Positions 29,197 to 39,158 of a stretch of DNA of 64,000 nucleotides are shown here, piece by piece. Every line of letters starts with the position of its first letter. Position 1 is the stretch's first letter. Both the position numbers and the translations under genes were made by a program. The notes under the pieces are model-generated. The model made no database searches and was not told where the DNA came from. It saw only the letters and a list, made by a program, of their open reading frames with translations. The stretch is from Lentilactobacillus kribbianus. GTDB lineage: Bacteria > Bacillota > Bacilli > Lactobacillales > Lactobacillaceae. Where the stretch lies: contig NZ_JABEQQ010000002.1 of the NCBI RefSeq assembly GCF_013184075.1, positions 248,001-312,000 of the forward strand. The letters are read 5' to 3'.

Positions 29197-31556
29197 ATGA
29201 AAAAGTTTTAAATTTACTAGAATTTCCTAAAATAAAACAATTGTTAAAAGCTTATCTTGTAACCGATCAGGGACAAGAAATAGTTACTAAATTAGTGCCT
29301 AGTACGACCAGTAAGGAAGTTAAGCATTTAATTACTGAAACGGCAGACGGGGCTACTGTAGTCAGACTAAAAGGTGAAATTCCTATTCCACAATTGGCCG
29401 ATATTCAACCAATGATGAAACGACTAAGAATTGCTAACGCTTCATTAAGCGGAACAGAATTAGCAATAATTACTAAATTATTGCGAGCTACACGAACGGT
29501 GACTGATTTTTTTGATCAATTAACAGCAGAACAGATAGAATTAACAGTATTACCATCGGTAGTGGATTCTTTAGTATTACAACCTGAATTAACCACTAAA
29601 CTAATTAATTCGATTGCTGATGATGGGCGAGTTTTAGATTCGGCATCTAGTAATTTACGTGCCATTCGGCGTCAAATTACTAATACTCAGACTGATATTC
29701 GAACGGTTATGAATCATTTTATTAAGGGATCATCGGCTAAATATTTAAGTGAACCCATTATTACAATGCGTGATGATCGGTTTGTTTTACCTGTTCGCGC
29801 AGAGTACAAGGGGAGTTTTGGTGGCATTATTCATGATCAAAGTGCTTCAGGGCAAACTCTGTATATCGAACCGAATAACGTGGTCGAAAAAAATAACCAA
29901 CTACGTCGCGATCAATTAGCCGAACGGGCTGAAGAACGTAAAATATTAGCTGAATTAACGGACGAGTTACGTCCAGTACGCTCTGATTTGTTAAGAAATG
30001 GTCAGATAATGGGACGCCTAGATTTTATCAATGCAAAAGCTAAGTTTGCTCACGATACTAAAAGTACAGAGCCGACCGTTTCTTCTCAAAATCAAGTTAA
30101 TTTAAGGCAGGCACGCCATCCACTAATCGATCCAGATATTGTGGTTACTAATGATATTAGTCTTGGCAAAGATTATCGAACTATTATTATTACCGGACCT
30201 AATACGGGTGGTAAAACTATTACCATTAAAACTTTAGGGCTATTACAATTAATGGGGCAAGCTGGATTATTTATTTCGGCTCAAGAAGGCAGTCAAATCG
30301 GTGTTTTTGACCAAATATTTGCTGATATTGGTGACGATCAGTCAATTGAAGCCAATCTTAGTACCTTCTCTTCTCATATGGATAATATCATTACCATTTT
30401 GAAACAGGCTACTAGTCGTAGTTTGATTTTATTAGATGAGTTAGGTTCAGGGACGGATCCTAAAGAAGGGGCGGCTTTGGCAATGGCTATTATCGACAAA
30501 GTTGGCCAAATTGGCAGTGAGTTACTAACTACTACCCACTATCCAGAATTAAAGGCGTTTGCCTATAATCGTCCGGATACAATTAATGCTTCAATGGAGT
30601 TTGATTTTGATCAATTAAGACCAACTTATCGATTATTATTAGGTATTCCTGGTCAAAGTAATGCCTTAAATATTGCCGAAAAATTAGGATTACCTAGTGA
30701 TGTTGTACTAGCTGCTCGTAATTTAACTGATGAAGATAGTCAAGATATTAATAATATGATTGATGAATTAACTTCTCAAACTAGAAAAGCACGTAATGAA
30801 GCAGATGAACTAGAGATTCAATTAAATGAAGCCCAACAACTTCATGGCGATCTAAGTAATGAATACCAAAAGTATTTGAATAATAAGGATAAATTGGTCG
30901 AAAAAGCTCGGGAACAGGCTAATGAAATTGTCAGTCAAACAAAAGATAAGGCTGATCAGATAATCGCTGATATTCATACTAAGCAGGAACGAGCCAATAG
31001 TAGTCTGGTGAAAGAAAACGAATTAATGGATGCTAAAGGGGCTATTAATGCATTGGAAGTAGCTCCTAAACTTAAGAAAAACAAAGTCCTTCGACGAGAA
31101 AAAGCCAAGCATGATTTCCATGAAGGCGATGATGTTTTAGTTAAGTCATATGGGCAACCAGGAACTTTAATTCGTAAGGCTGGCCACCACGATTGGGAAG
31201 TTCAAATCGGTATTTTGAAAATGAAGATTGCTGAAAATGATCTAGAGAAAAATAATTCAGTAGATAGTCAACCAGTTGCTCACACCCGTGTATCTCGTAC
31301 CCGTTCTTCAGGATTATCAACAACCCTTGATTTGCGGGGACAACGATATGAAGAGGCGATGAATCGGGTCGATCAATACATTGATGCAGCTATTTTAGCT
31401 GGTTATCCTTCGGTTACTATTATCCATGGAAAAGGTACCGGCGCCTTACGAAAAGGGGTAACTGAGTATCTTAAAGGTCATCCTCAGGTTAAAAAGTTTG
31501 GTTATTCAGCACCAAATGCGGGTGGAGATGGCTCAACTGTTGTACAATTTAAATAA
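29193..31556 (+). CDS. mutS2: endonuclease MutS2
   Basis: MutS-like ATPase without mismatch-binding domain, linked to suppression of recombination and ribosome rescue. Walker A GPNTGGKT, Walker B LILLDELGSGTDP, a long coiled coil (about 515-620) and a C-terminal Smr nuclease domain with LDLRGQRYEEA and HGKGTGALRKGV. 787 residues is normal. A weak hairpin (about 31555-31583) follows the stop. Confidence 0.96.
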   Translation: MNEKVLNLLEFPKIKQLLKAYLVTDQGQEIVTKLVPSTTSKEVKHLITETADGATVVRLKGEIPIPQLADIQPMMKRLRIANASLSGTELAIITKLLRATRTVTDFFDQLTAEQIELTVLPSVVDSLVLQPELTTKLINSIADDGRVLDSASSNLRAIRRQITNTQTDIRTVMNHFIKGSSAKYLSEPIITMRDDRFVLPVRAEYKGSFGGIIHDQSASGQTLYIEPNNVVEKNNQLRRDQLAERAEERKILAELTDELRPVRSDLLRNGQIMGRLDFINAKAKFAHDTKSTEPTVSSQNQVNLRQARHPLIDPDIVVTNDISLGKDYRTIIITGPNTGGKTITIKTLGLLQLMGQAGLFISAQEGSQIGVFDQIFADIGDDQSIEANLSTFSSHMDNIITILKQATSRSLILLDELGSGTDPKEGAALAMAIIDKVGQIGSELLTTTHYPELKAFAYNRPDTINASMEFDFDQLRPTYRLLLGIPGQSNALNIAEKLGLPSDVVLAARNLTDEDSQDINNMIDELTSQTRKARNEADELEIQLNEAQQLHGDLSNEYQKYLNNKDKLVEKAREQANEIVSQTKDKADQIIADIHTKQERANSSLVKENELMDAKGAINALEVAPKLKKNKVLRREKAKHDFHEGDDVLVKSYGQPGTLIRKAGHHDWEVQIGILKMKIAENDLEKNNSVDSQPVAHTRVSRTRSSGLSTTLDLRGQRYEEAMNRVDQYIDAAILAGYPSVTIIHGKGTGALRKGVTEYLKGHPQVKKFGYSAPNAGGDGSTVVQFK

Positions 31557-31628
31557 AGTAACCTTAAAAGTTGCTTTATTTTAAATTTACTGTAAACTAC
31601 TATTATAAAGTAAGCAGGAGGGATAATT

Positions 31629-31940
31629 ATGGTTACAGAAACAACTGATAGTACTTTTGTGGCAGATACTGCTAATGGTGTTACTTTAACTGATTTTTGG
31701 GCAACTTGGTGTGGTCCATGTCGAATGCAATCTCCAGTAGTTGAAGAATTGTCTGAAGAAATGAACAACGTTAAATTCAATAAGATGGATGTTGATGCTA
31801 ATCCTAAAACAGCTTCTGAATTTGGAATCATGAGTATTCCAACTTTAATGGTTAAAAAAGATGGTAAGGTAGTTGATACTATTGTTGGCTATCATGATAA
31901 GAGTCAGTTAAAAAACATCTTGAGTCAATATGTAGACTAA
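31629..31940 (+). CDS. trxA: thioredoxin
   Basis: Cytoplasmic thiol-disulphide reductant. The redox site WCGPC lies near residue 31 and the cis-proline segment is SIPTLMVKK. 103 residues is typical. SD AGGAGGG before the ATG. Placement after mutS2 matches other lactobacilli. Confidence 0.96.
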   Translation: MVTETTDSTFVADTANGVTLTDFWATWCGPCRMQSPVVEELSEEMNNVKFNKMDVDANPKTASEFGIMSIPTLMVKKDGKVVDTIVGYHDKSQLKNILSQYVD

Positions 31941-31942
31941 AT

Positions 31943-31976
31943 AAAAAAACCGATGGATTTATTCCATCGGTTTTTT
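31943..31976. terminator. bidirectional terminator trxA / yslB
   Basis: AAAAAAACCGATGGA and TCCATCGGTTTTTT form a perfect stem serving both converging genes. Confidence 0.85.
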
Positions 31977-32501
31977 ATTTTGATTTTCTGTAGCAGAATC
32001 TTGATTATTACTTTCAGGTTTAATTAATTCTAATTCCACTTCGTTAATACTACTACGATAGTCATTAGCATTACCCAACTGCGTAGCAATAACGACAGAA
32101 CCCTTGGCTTTACTGATTTTACCAACCTGAGCTTCAGCCGGTAATTTTAAAGCGTAACCAATATTTTGAGCAATAATACCAGCCTCTAGGTAAAAATCGA
32201 TATCTTCAACATGACTAATTCGACTAGCAACGATTGGACCATTTAGTAGCCATAAGATTTCAGTGTTAGTTTGTTTAGTTTTTTTTAAGTTACCTAGTTT
32301 AAATTGAGTAAAGAAGGTCGGTAAATCATCTAGTTGCTTTAATTGATGCGATCTAGCAAGGCGTTTACCAGCCCAATATGATAGTTCATGGACCTTATTA
32401 CCCAATAAAGCTGGAAGTAAGTCGTCTCTTAACATTTCTTGCCCTAATAAGGGAGCAACGGTTGAATCAGTTAAAAAATCTTTATAAGTTTGGCTATCCA
32501 T
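31959..32501 (-). CDS. yslB: YslB family protein (DUF2507)
   Basis: Cytoplasmic protein of unknown function, 180 residues. The family core is visible as LGQEMLRDDLLPALLGNKVHE, LSYWAGKRLAR and FYLEAGIIAQNIGYAL. The C-terminal tail is rich in Gln/Asn/Lys. The start is the ATG at 32501 (read on the minus strand) behind GGAG; an upstream ATG at 32540 lacks an SD. In most lactobacilli murI and rdgB follow; here a divergent phosphodiesterase gene comes next. Confidence 0.82.
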   Translation of the reverse strand: MDSQTYKDFLTDSTVAPLLGQEMLRDDLLPALLGNKVHELSYWAGKRLARSHQLKQLDDLPTFFTQFKLGNLKKTKQTNTEILWLLNGPIVASRISHVEDIDFYLEAGIIAQNIGYALKLPAEAQVGKISKAKGSVVIATQLGNANDYRSSINEVELELIKPESNNQDSATENQNKKPME

Positions 32502-32641
32502 TTTATTTTCTCCATCATTCATGTTACAAACATTATACAATACTTTTTGGATTAACCGACTCTTGTTAATTCAATTTGTTGAATCAATTGCTTTAATGGT
32601 TGATAATAAACTATAAGTCCAAAGAATGAGTGGTGATTTTA

Positions 32642-33154
32642 ATGAGATTTGTAATTGTAAGTGATAATCACGGTGATCAAGATATTATTAGACAAATTAT
32701 CAATTACTATCATAATGATGCGATAATTATTCACGCCGGTGATTCTGAATTGAAGTTTTCTGATCCACTGGTTTCTCAGATGAATTTAGTAGAAGGAAAT
32801 ATGGATATAGCCCAGTTTAATCAAACTATTTTGCTTGACGAAAATGGCTATCGGGTTCTTGTTACTCATGGTCATCGTTATGGCGTTAATTATGGTCTAT
32901 TAAATCTAAAACTGTTAGCAATTGAGAAAAAAGCTAAAATGGTTGTATATGGACATACACACCAATTAAGCGTTGTTAGAGAAGATGGCATACTATTTAT
33001 TAACCCAGGAAGCATTTCCCAACCACGTGGTCAATATGCAGCTTTAGGTGGTACATATGCAGTGGTTGAATCAAATGATCAATTAGTTACTGCTGATATA
33101 CAGTATTATGATCGGGAATTGATGCCCGTGACTGAACTTCATTTTCAGATTTAA
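32642..33154 (+). CDS. YfcE/YsnB-type metallophosphodiesterase
   Basis: Calcineurin-like phosphodiesterase of 170 residues. The metal ligands are in VSDNHGDQD, HAGDSE, EGNMD, THGHRYGV and YGHTHQ. The family hydrolyses phosphodiesters, but the physiological substrate is not known. The ATG at 32642 has GGTG upstream. It precedes the CBS gene by 27 bases. Confidence 0.9.
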   Translation: MRFVIVSDNHGDQDIIRQIINYYHNDAIIIHAGDSELKFSDPLVSQMNLVEGNMDIAQFNQTILLDENGYRVLVTHGHRYGVNYGLLNLKLLAIEKKAKMVVYGHTHQLSVVREDGILFINPGSISQPRGQYAALGGTYAVVESNDQLVTADIQYYDRELMPVTELHFQI

Positions 33155-33181
33155 AATATAATAAGGAGTGAGAACCAAGAA

Positions 33182-33661
33182 ATGCTTGATAAGCCAATTG
33201 AAGAGGTTATGAATCATAGTGATCGAGATATTGTGATTCCGGCGGACGTAGTTGCTACCGTAAATGAGAATAATAACTTGCAACATGTATTTCTGGTACT
33301 AACGAAAATTAAATATTCCAAAATCCCAGTTTTAGATGTAGATAATCATTTTAAAGGATTAATTTCTCTGTCAATGATTACCGATCAAATGCTGGTTGAT
33401 GAAGGATTAGATACGGATCGATTGGGCAATATTTTGGTGAAGGATATCATGCAAACCGATGTCCATACGATTTATGAAAAAGAAAATTTAGAGGTAATTT
33501 TAAGATATTTAGTAGACGAAAATTTCCTTCCTTACGTTGATAAAGATGATCATTTTCTTGGAATCATCACTCGACGAGAGATTTTGCAAGAGGTTAATTT
33601 TTTAACGCATAATTTTGATAAATATTTTCATGCTGAACCCAATGAAATTTCTACTAAATAA
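33182..33661 (+). CDS. cbpB: CBS domain protein (CbpB/YkuL-like)
   Basis: Two CBS domains in 159 residues (about 15-70 and 82-140: IKYSKIPVLDVDNHFKGLI and LPYVDKDDHFLGIITRREI). Family members with this architecture bind cyclic-di-AMP or adenine nucleotides. SD AAGGAGTGAG before the ATG. It is probably co-transcribed with the phosphodiesterase upstream. The ligand here is inferred only. Confidence 0.84.
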   Translation: MLDKPIEEVMNHSDRDIVIPADVVATVNENNNLQHVFLVLTKIKYSKIPVLDVDNHFKGLISLSMITDQMLVDEGLDTDRLGNILVKDIMQTDVHTIYEKENLEVILRYLVDENFLPYVDKDDHFLGIITRREILQEVNFLTHNFDKYFHAEPNEISTK

Positions 33662-33698
33662 AAAAGGTACGTTTATTATTTATAATAAGCGTACCTTT
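33661..33698. terminator. bidirectional terminator cbpB / mscS
   Basis: AAAAAGGTACG...CGTACCTTTT with a TTATTAT/ATAATAA inner stem, between converging genes. Confidence 0.85.
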
Positions 33699-33705
33699 TA
33701 TTTAG

Positions 33706-34569
33706 TTATGAGATAATAGTAGGACTGGCTGGTAAATTAATTCCAGCTGCTTTAATAGCTTCTAGATAAAGGGCCAAAAAAGTATGATTAATGGTTCCTT
33801 GAGCACCATTTTTAGTAACAATATTGATCTGATAAACTAGCTTACCATTGGGCAGAGTTAATGCACCAATAATATTAGGTTGACCGATGATATCAGAAAA
33901 CTGAGGAACATTTTCATCGTTAACTTGTTGAACGATTTTTTTAATAGTTTTAATAGGAGTTTCCGGCAAAATAGAAATTTGAATCATTGCAGTCATGTTG
34001 TTGCGCGACATATTAGAAACAATGGTAATAGTTCGATTAGGAATAAAGTTCAAGGTACCGTCATCACCAATAACCTGTGTTGTTCTCAATCCTACAGCGG
34101 ATACGGTACCTTTAATTTGCCCAATTTGGACATATTCACCAACCTCGATTTGTTTTTCTAATAACAAAAAGAAGCCACTAACCAAGTCACTAACAAATCC
34201 TTGGGCCCCCAACCCAATAGCTAAACTAAAAATACCAGCGCTGGCAACTAAAGTACCGACTGGAATGCCTAACGTTGATAAAATGGAGTAAATCCAGAAA
34301 AAATAAAGGCAGTATAAAAAAATATTAAGGGTCAAAGTATGAAAGGTTGAAATTCGTTTTTCCGCCATCGTATCTTGATATTTTTGGCGATATCGAATGA
34401 AGGAGCGATTGATAATGGCTCTTCCAATACGGCGCAAAATAATGAACATAATGGAAAAAATGACAATCCAAATGATTTTTTCAGTTAGGTTTGCTAGTAA
34501 TTTATCCAAATCAAAATACTTGGTAAACTGATGCCAATTAAATGAGGCGGTTTTATTAATTTTTTGCAT
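33706..34569 (-). CDS. mscS: MscS family mechanosensitive channel
   Basis: Small-conductance osmotic release valve. Three transmembrane helices (the first IIWIVIFSIMFIILRRIG; the third, pore-lining helix, GTLVASAGIFSLAIGLGAQGFVSDLVSGFFLL) are followed by the beta domain (VGEYVQIGQIKGTVSAVGLRTT, FIPNRTI). 287 residues from the ATG at 34569, chosen for its GGAGG SD; the frame is open further upstream without an SD. Confidence 0.93.
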   Translation of the reverse strand: MQKINKTASFNWHQFTKYFDLDKLLANLTEKIIWIVIFSIMFIILRRIGRAIINRSFIRYRQKYQDTMAEKRISTFHTLTLNIFLYCLYFFWIYSILSTLGIPVGTLVASAGIFSLAIGLGAQGFVSDLVSGFFLLLEKQIEVGEYVQIGQIKGTVSAVGLRTTQVIGDDGTLNFIPNRTITIVSNMSRNNMTAMIQISILPETPIKTIKKIVQQVNDENVPQFSDIIGQPNIIGALTLPNGKLVYQINIVTKNGAQGTINHTFLALYLEAIKAAGINLPASPTIIS

Positions 34570-34709
34570 GCTGGGTCCTCCTAAATAACTATTCTTAATT
34601 TTAGCAAAGAAATTGGTTAATAGGAAAGCTTCTTTGAAAACAATTTCATTGTAAATCCACAATTGTAATGCTATGCTAATATTGAATTACAACAAAAGGA
34701 GGGCGTGCA

Positions 34710-35132
34710 ATGACAGGAGGGCAAATCGCTGGTATCATTGCGGCAGTGGCATTTTTATTGCTAGTATTTTTTATTGGATTATTCTTATTAAAGGTTGGTC
34801 GAACAATGACGGAAGTTAATAAGACGATGGAATCTTTAACAAGTGATGTAGAGGTTATTTCTAAGCAAACGGAACAAATTATGGCCACTTCAAATACCTT
34901 AATTAAAGATGTGAATGAAAAAGTTAATATTTTAACACCAGTTTTTCAAGCGGCGGCTGATTTAGGTGAAAGTGTTTCAGATTTAAATTCCGCTACTCAA
35001 AACTTAACGCAAAAAGTTAAAGACAATGCTTCTACTGGTGCTAAGGCTGGTGTTGCTGGTAAAGTTGGCAAAACAGCTTGGAGTATGTACCAAAATCACC
35101 GAGCTAAGAAAAACAATACTGGTACTTACTAA
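34710..35132 (+). CDS. DUF948 family protein (YtxG-like)
   Basis: 140 residues: one N-terminal transmembrane helix (AGIIAAVAFLLLVFFIGLFLL) followed by an amphipathic coiled-coil region (MTEVNKTMESLTSDVEVISKQTEQI) and a basic C-terminus. Such proteins are general-stress or envelope proteins of unknown detail. GGAGGG lies upstream. It forms a pair with the YtxH-like gene 24 bases downstream. Confidence 0.82.
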   Translation: MTGGQIAGIIAAVAFLLLVFFIGLFLLKVGRTMTEVNKTMESLTSDVEVISKQTEQIMATSNTLIKDVNEKVNILTPVFQAAADLGESVSDLNSATQNLTQKVKDNASTGAKAGVAGKVGKTAWSMYQNHRAKKNNTGTY

Positions 35133-35156
35133 TAATAAAAAGAGGGGTAATAAATC

Positions 35157-35633
35157 ATGGGTAAAAAATTATTTGGCGGACTATTTATTGCAGCATTAGG
35201 GGCTGGTGCTTACGCAGCTTACCAAAAAATGGATTCAGAAAAAAAGGCACGCTTACAACAAGATGTTATGAATAAAACAAATGATTTAAAAGATCGTGCT
35301 ACTGATTATGCCTTTTATGCTAGCGATGCATTAGATGATTTAAAAGAAGTGGTCATGGATCAAATCGACTCTACTAAAGAACAAATTAAAGATTGGCAAG
35401 CAGCTAAGGTCGAAGCAGAAGCTGATAATAGTGATGCCGATAGTCAAACTCAATTTAGAGCTGCACAAGAACGTCTTCGTGAAGAATTATCTGCAGATAT
35501 TGTGGATGATAAAGTTGAAAAAGCTGAAGACGATATTGTTATGACCGCAGATGAGGCTTTAAAAAATCAACATTTAGATGAAAAGAAAGCCGCAGAAGAA
35601 GTTAAAGAAGATAAAACTGATTCGAATAAGTAA
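35157..35633 (+). CDS. YtxH-like stress/envelope protein
   Basis: 158 residues beginning with a Gly/Ala-rich membrane segment (LFGGLFIAALGAGAYAAYQ) followed by long charged helices rich in Lys, Asp and Glu. It matches the YtxH pattern (membrane anchor plus coiled coil), which in Bacillus is sigma-B-associated. SD AGGGGTAA upstream. Function unknown. Likely co-transcribed with the DUF948 gene. Confidence 0.72.
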   Translation: MGKKLFGGLFIAALGAGAYAAYQKMDSEKKARLQQDVMNKTNDLKDRATDYAFYASDALDDLKEVVMDQIDSTKEQIKDWQAAKVEAEADNSDADSQTQFRAAQERLREELSADIVDDKVEKAEDDIVMTADEALKNQHLDEKKAAEEVKEDKTDSNK

Positions 35634-35644
35634 TATAAGTAAAT

Positions 35645-35680
35645 AAAAAAAGGATTGAAATTTAATTTCAATCCTTTTTT
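35645..35680. terminator. bidirectional terminator YtxH-like / pepQ
   Basis: AAAAAAAGGATTGAAATT pairs with AATTTCAATCCTTTTTT; it serves both converging genes. Confidence 0.85.
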
Positions 35681-35682
35681 AT

Positions 35683-36780
35683 TTAGTCAACAACTGTAAG
35701 TTCTTTTGAAGTATGAGTGAATGGTTCAGCGCCATTTTCAGTAATATAAACACAGTCTTCGATACGAACACCAGCTACTCCTGGAATGTAAATTCCGGGT
35801 TCAATTGAAAAACACATGCCAGGTTGAAGTAACATATCATTTCCTTCCATGATTGAAGGGAATTCATGTTCACTCATACCCATGCCATGGCCTAAACGAT
35901 GAATGAAGTATTCACCATAGCCGGCTTTGTCAATGACGTCTCTAGCAATTTTATCTAAATCAGATGCTTTCATACCTGGCTTAGCAGCGGCTTGAGCTGT
36001 CAGTTGTGCTTCTAAACAAACTTTGTAAATATCTAATGATTTATCATCTGGTTTGCCAATAGCAACAGTTCTAGATGCATCACTAATATAACCATCCCAA
36101 ACAGTTCCCAAGTCAAACAATACTAATTCATTATTTTGAATTTTGTTAGCACCAGTAGCGCCGTGAGGTTCAGCAGCATGGGCACCGGCTTGAACTAAGG
36201 TATCAAAACTCATTTGCATGATACCTTCACCTTTTAAGGCATATTCTAGATCAGCGGCAACTTGTTGTTCAGAAACACCAATGCGAGCAGCCTCAAATCC
36301 TTTTTGGAAAGCAAAATCAGCCCATTTACCAGCAATCTTAAGCTTTTCTATTTCATCCGCTGACTTAATAAGTCGCATCTTTTCCAATTCAGGGGTCAAG
36401 TTAAGCGAGAAGCTTGAAGCAGGAAATTGAGCTTGGAGAGCTTCTAGTCGATCTACTGGTAAATTAGCCTTTTCAATGGCGATTTCTTTTTCATCGACTT
36501 CACGAACACTAATTTGATCAGCAATCATCTTCCATGGATTTTCATGATCTAAGTATCCATATACTGGGTTAGTCCAACCAGTATCTTTGATAGCTTCTAC
36601 TTCAAGGGCAGGAGCAAAAATAAATGGATCTTGGTGTTTGAAAACCACCAACATTAAAACTCGTTCAATTGGGTCACTATAAAATCCGGTTAAATATTGG
36701 ATTGTCATCGGATCGCTAATTAAAGCAAAGTCACCTTTGTTTTCTGCAAGCCATTTTTGAATCTGTTCAATTTTTTCCAT
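35683..36780 (-). CDS. pepQ: Xaa-Pro dipeptidase PepQ
   Basis: M24 metalloprolidase splitting X-Pro dipeptides in the cytoplasm. Metal ligands are visible in LFDLGTVWDGYISDASRTV (two Asp), HRLGHGMGMSEHE, SIEPGIYIPG and RIEDCVYIT. 365 residues is normal. SD AGGAGT precedes the ATG. It is divergent from ccpA with a shared cre site, the arrangement known from other lactobacilli. Confidence 0.95.
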   Translation of the reverse strand: MEKIEQIQKWLAENKGDFALISDPMTIQYLTGFYSDPIERVLMLVVFKHQDPFIFAPALEVEAIKDTGWTNPVYGYLDHENPWKMIADQISVREVDEKEIAIEKANLPVDRLEALQAQFPASSFSLNLTPELEKMRLIKSADEIEKLKIAGKWADFAFQKGFEAARIGVSEQQVAADLEYALKGEGIMQMSFDTLVQAGAHAAEPHGATGANKIQNNELVLFDLGTVWDGYISDASRTVAIGKPDDKSLDIYKVCLEAQLTAQAAAKPGMKASDLDKIARDVIDKAGYGEYFIHRLGHGMGMSEHEFPSIMEGNDMLLQPGMCFSIEPGIYIPGVAGVRIEDCVYITENGAEPFTHTSKELTVVD

Positions 36781-36876
36781 TCAGATTAACACTCCTTTTT
36801 AAAATTTAAATAATTATAGCATAAATTATAGTTCGTTTCACTTGAACCTAATTTAAAGATAGTTTATTCTTTACTA

Positions 36877-36890
36877 AGAAAGCGTTTTCA
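36877..36890. promoter_or_regulatory. catabolite-responsive element (cre)
   Basis: AGAAAGCGTTTTCA differs from the cre consensus TGWAANCGNTNWCA at the first base only. It lies in the pepQ-ccpA divergent region, ending two bases before the predicted ccpA -35, so it is well placed to let CcpA control its own gene and possibly pepQ. Confidence 0.78.
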
Positions 36891-36892
36891 GT

Positions 36893-36921
36893 TTGCATTT
36901 GAAAGTTGTTTTTGGTATATT
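36893..36921 (+). promoter_or_regulatory. ccpA promoter
   Basis: TTGCAT (36893-36898), a 17-base spacer and TATATT (36916-36921), 60 bases before the ccpA ATG. Confidence 0.6.
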
Positions 36922-36980
36922 TGAAAATGGTTTGAAAATTTATGAAAACGAATGATATCTTAAAAGAAAGGGTTATCATA

Positions 36981-37982
36981 ATGGAAAAACAAACGATTAC
37001 AATTTATGATGTTGCAAGAGAAGCGAAAGTTTCCATGGCAACCGTTTCTCGAGTGGTAAACGGTAATACTAACGTTAAGCCAGCTACTAGAAAAAAGGTT
37101 TTAGAAGTTATTGATCGACTTGATTACCGACCAAATGCGGTCGCTCGCGGTCTAGCAAGTAAGAAAACGACAACTGTTGGGGTAATTATTCCTGATGTAA
37201 CTAATATGTATTTTTCATCATTAGCTCGTGGAATTGATGATGTGGCTTTAATGTATAAATATAATATTATTTTGGCTAATTCTGATTCTAACAGTGAACG
37301 AGAAATTCAAGTGTTAAACACTTTATTAAGTAAACAAGTTGATGGAATTATTTTCATGGGTAACGAAATAACCGATGAATTAAGAGAAGAGTTTAAGCGT
37401 ACTAAGACTCCGATCGTATTAGCTGGTTCAGTTGATGAAGCTAATATTAACCCGAGCGTTAACATTGATTATATTGCTGCCGTGCAAGAAGAGGTCAAAA
37501 ATCTTATTGATCGTGGTAATAAGCGAATTGCGTTTATTTGTGGTCCTTTATCTCAAGCCATCAACAGTCAGTATCGTTTAGAAGGATATAAGCGGGCATT
37601 AAAGAGTGCTGGAATTCCTTTTGATGATAAGCTAGTTTTTGAAACTAATAATAGTTATAAATCAGGATTATTGTTACAACCTGCCTTAACTTCAATGAAA
37701 ATTACTGCTGCAATGGTTTCAGATGATGAATTAGCAGCAGGAGTCATGAATGGAATGCAAGATGCTGATATTAAGGTGCCTGACGAATTTGAAGTAGTTA
37801 CTAGTAATGGTACTAAGTTGACTGAAATTGTTCGACCAAAGATGTCTTCCATCACATTACCACTTTATGATATTGGTGCCGTTTCAATGCGGATGTTAAC
37901 CAAGTTAATGGATAATGAAGAGTTAGATGATAAAAATGTTTTACTTCCTTATGGTCTAATGAAACGGGATTCAACTAAATAA
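36981..37982 (+). CDS. ccpA: catabolite control protein A
   Basis: LacI/GalR-family master regulator of carbon catabolite control, acting with HPr-Ser-P. The N-terminal helix-turn-helix TIYDVAREAKVSMATVSRVVNG and hinge (LDYRPNAVARGLASKKTTTVGVIIPDVTN region) are typical of CcpA, followed by a periplasmic-binding-like effector domain. The start is the ATG at 36981 (GAAAGGG upstream) giving 333 residues; an upstream ATG at 36942 is less likely. A perfect terminator follows. Confidence 0.95.
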   Translation: MEKQTITIYDVAREAKVSMATVSRVVNGNTNVKPATRKKVLEVIDRLDYRPNAVARGLASKKTTTVGVIIPDVTNMYFSSLARGIDDVALMYKYNIILANSDSNSEREIQVLNTLLSKQVDGIIFMGNEITDELREEFKRTKTPIVLAGSVDEANINPSVNIDYIAAVQEEVKNLIDRGNKRIAFICGPLSQAINSQYRLEGYKRALKSAGIPFDDKLVFETNNSYKSGLLLQPALTSMKITAAMVSDDELAAGVMNGMQDADIKVPDEFEVVTSNGTKLTEIVRPKMSSITLPLYDIGAVSMRMLTKLMDNEELDDKNVLLPYGLMKRDSTK

Positions 37983-38012
37983 AAAAGAGTTCTCATTGAG
38001 AACTCTTTTTTA
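37983..38012 (+). terminator. ccpA terminator
   Basis: AAAAGAGTTCTCA and TGAGAACTCTTTTTT form a perfect stem with a T-run. Confidence 0.88.
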
Positions 38013-38164
38013 TTTATTGTTTTATTTAAAATAATTATAAATTGTTCACAAAGAAGATGTTGATTAGCAGCCGGTTAATAAAACTAATTAAACACAAATG
38101 ATGATTATACTGAAAATATCTGCCTATAATAAAAATTATATGCAGACAATTGATTGAAAAGTGA

Positions 38165-38982
<818 letters not shown>

Positions 38983-39007
38983 TTAAAAAAATCAACTAAT
39001 AATCTTT

Positions 39008-39045
39008 AAAACAGCCTATTCCTAATGAGAGTTGGCTGTTTTTAT
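39008..39045 (+). terminator. butA terminator
   Basis: AAAACAGCC pairs with GGCTGTTTTT around an AT-rich loop. Confidence 0.8.
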
Positions 39046-39158
39046 TTTGCTTTTAAAATACTATGATTTTGCAATGCTTTATAGAAAGCAAATTATACCA
39101 AATTTATTAAAGCATCGTTTAAAATTATTATAGTAAATAAATTGAGGGGGATTTTATT

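Noticed and set aside
31502-31831. Minus-strand ORF of 109 residues over the mutS2 end and trxA
   Set aside because: Antisense to trxA with its WCGPC site; no independent support.
33880-34291. Two plus-strand ORFs inside mscS
   Set aside because: Both are antisense frames of mscS, whose beta domain and pore helix are clear on the minus strand.
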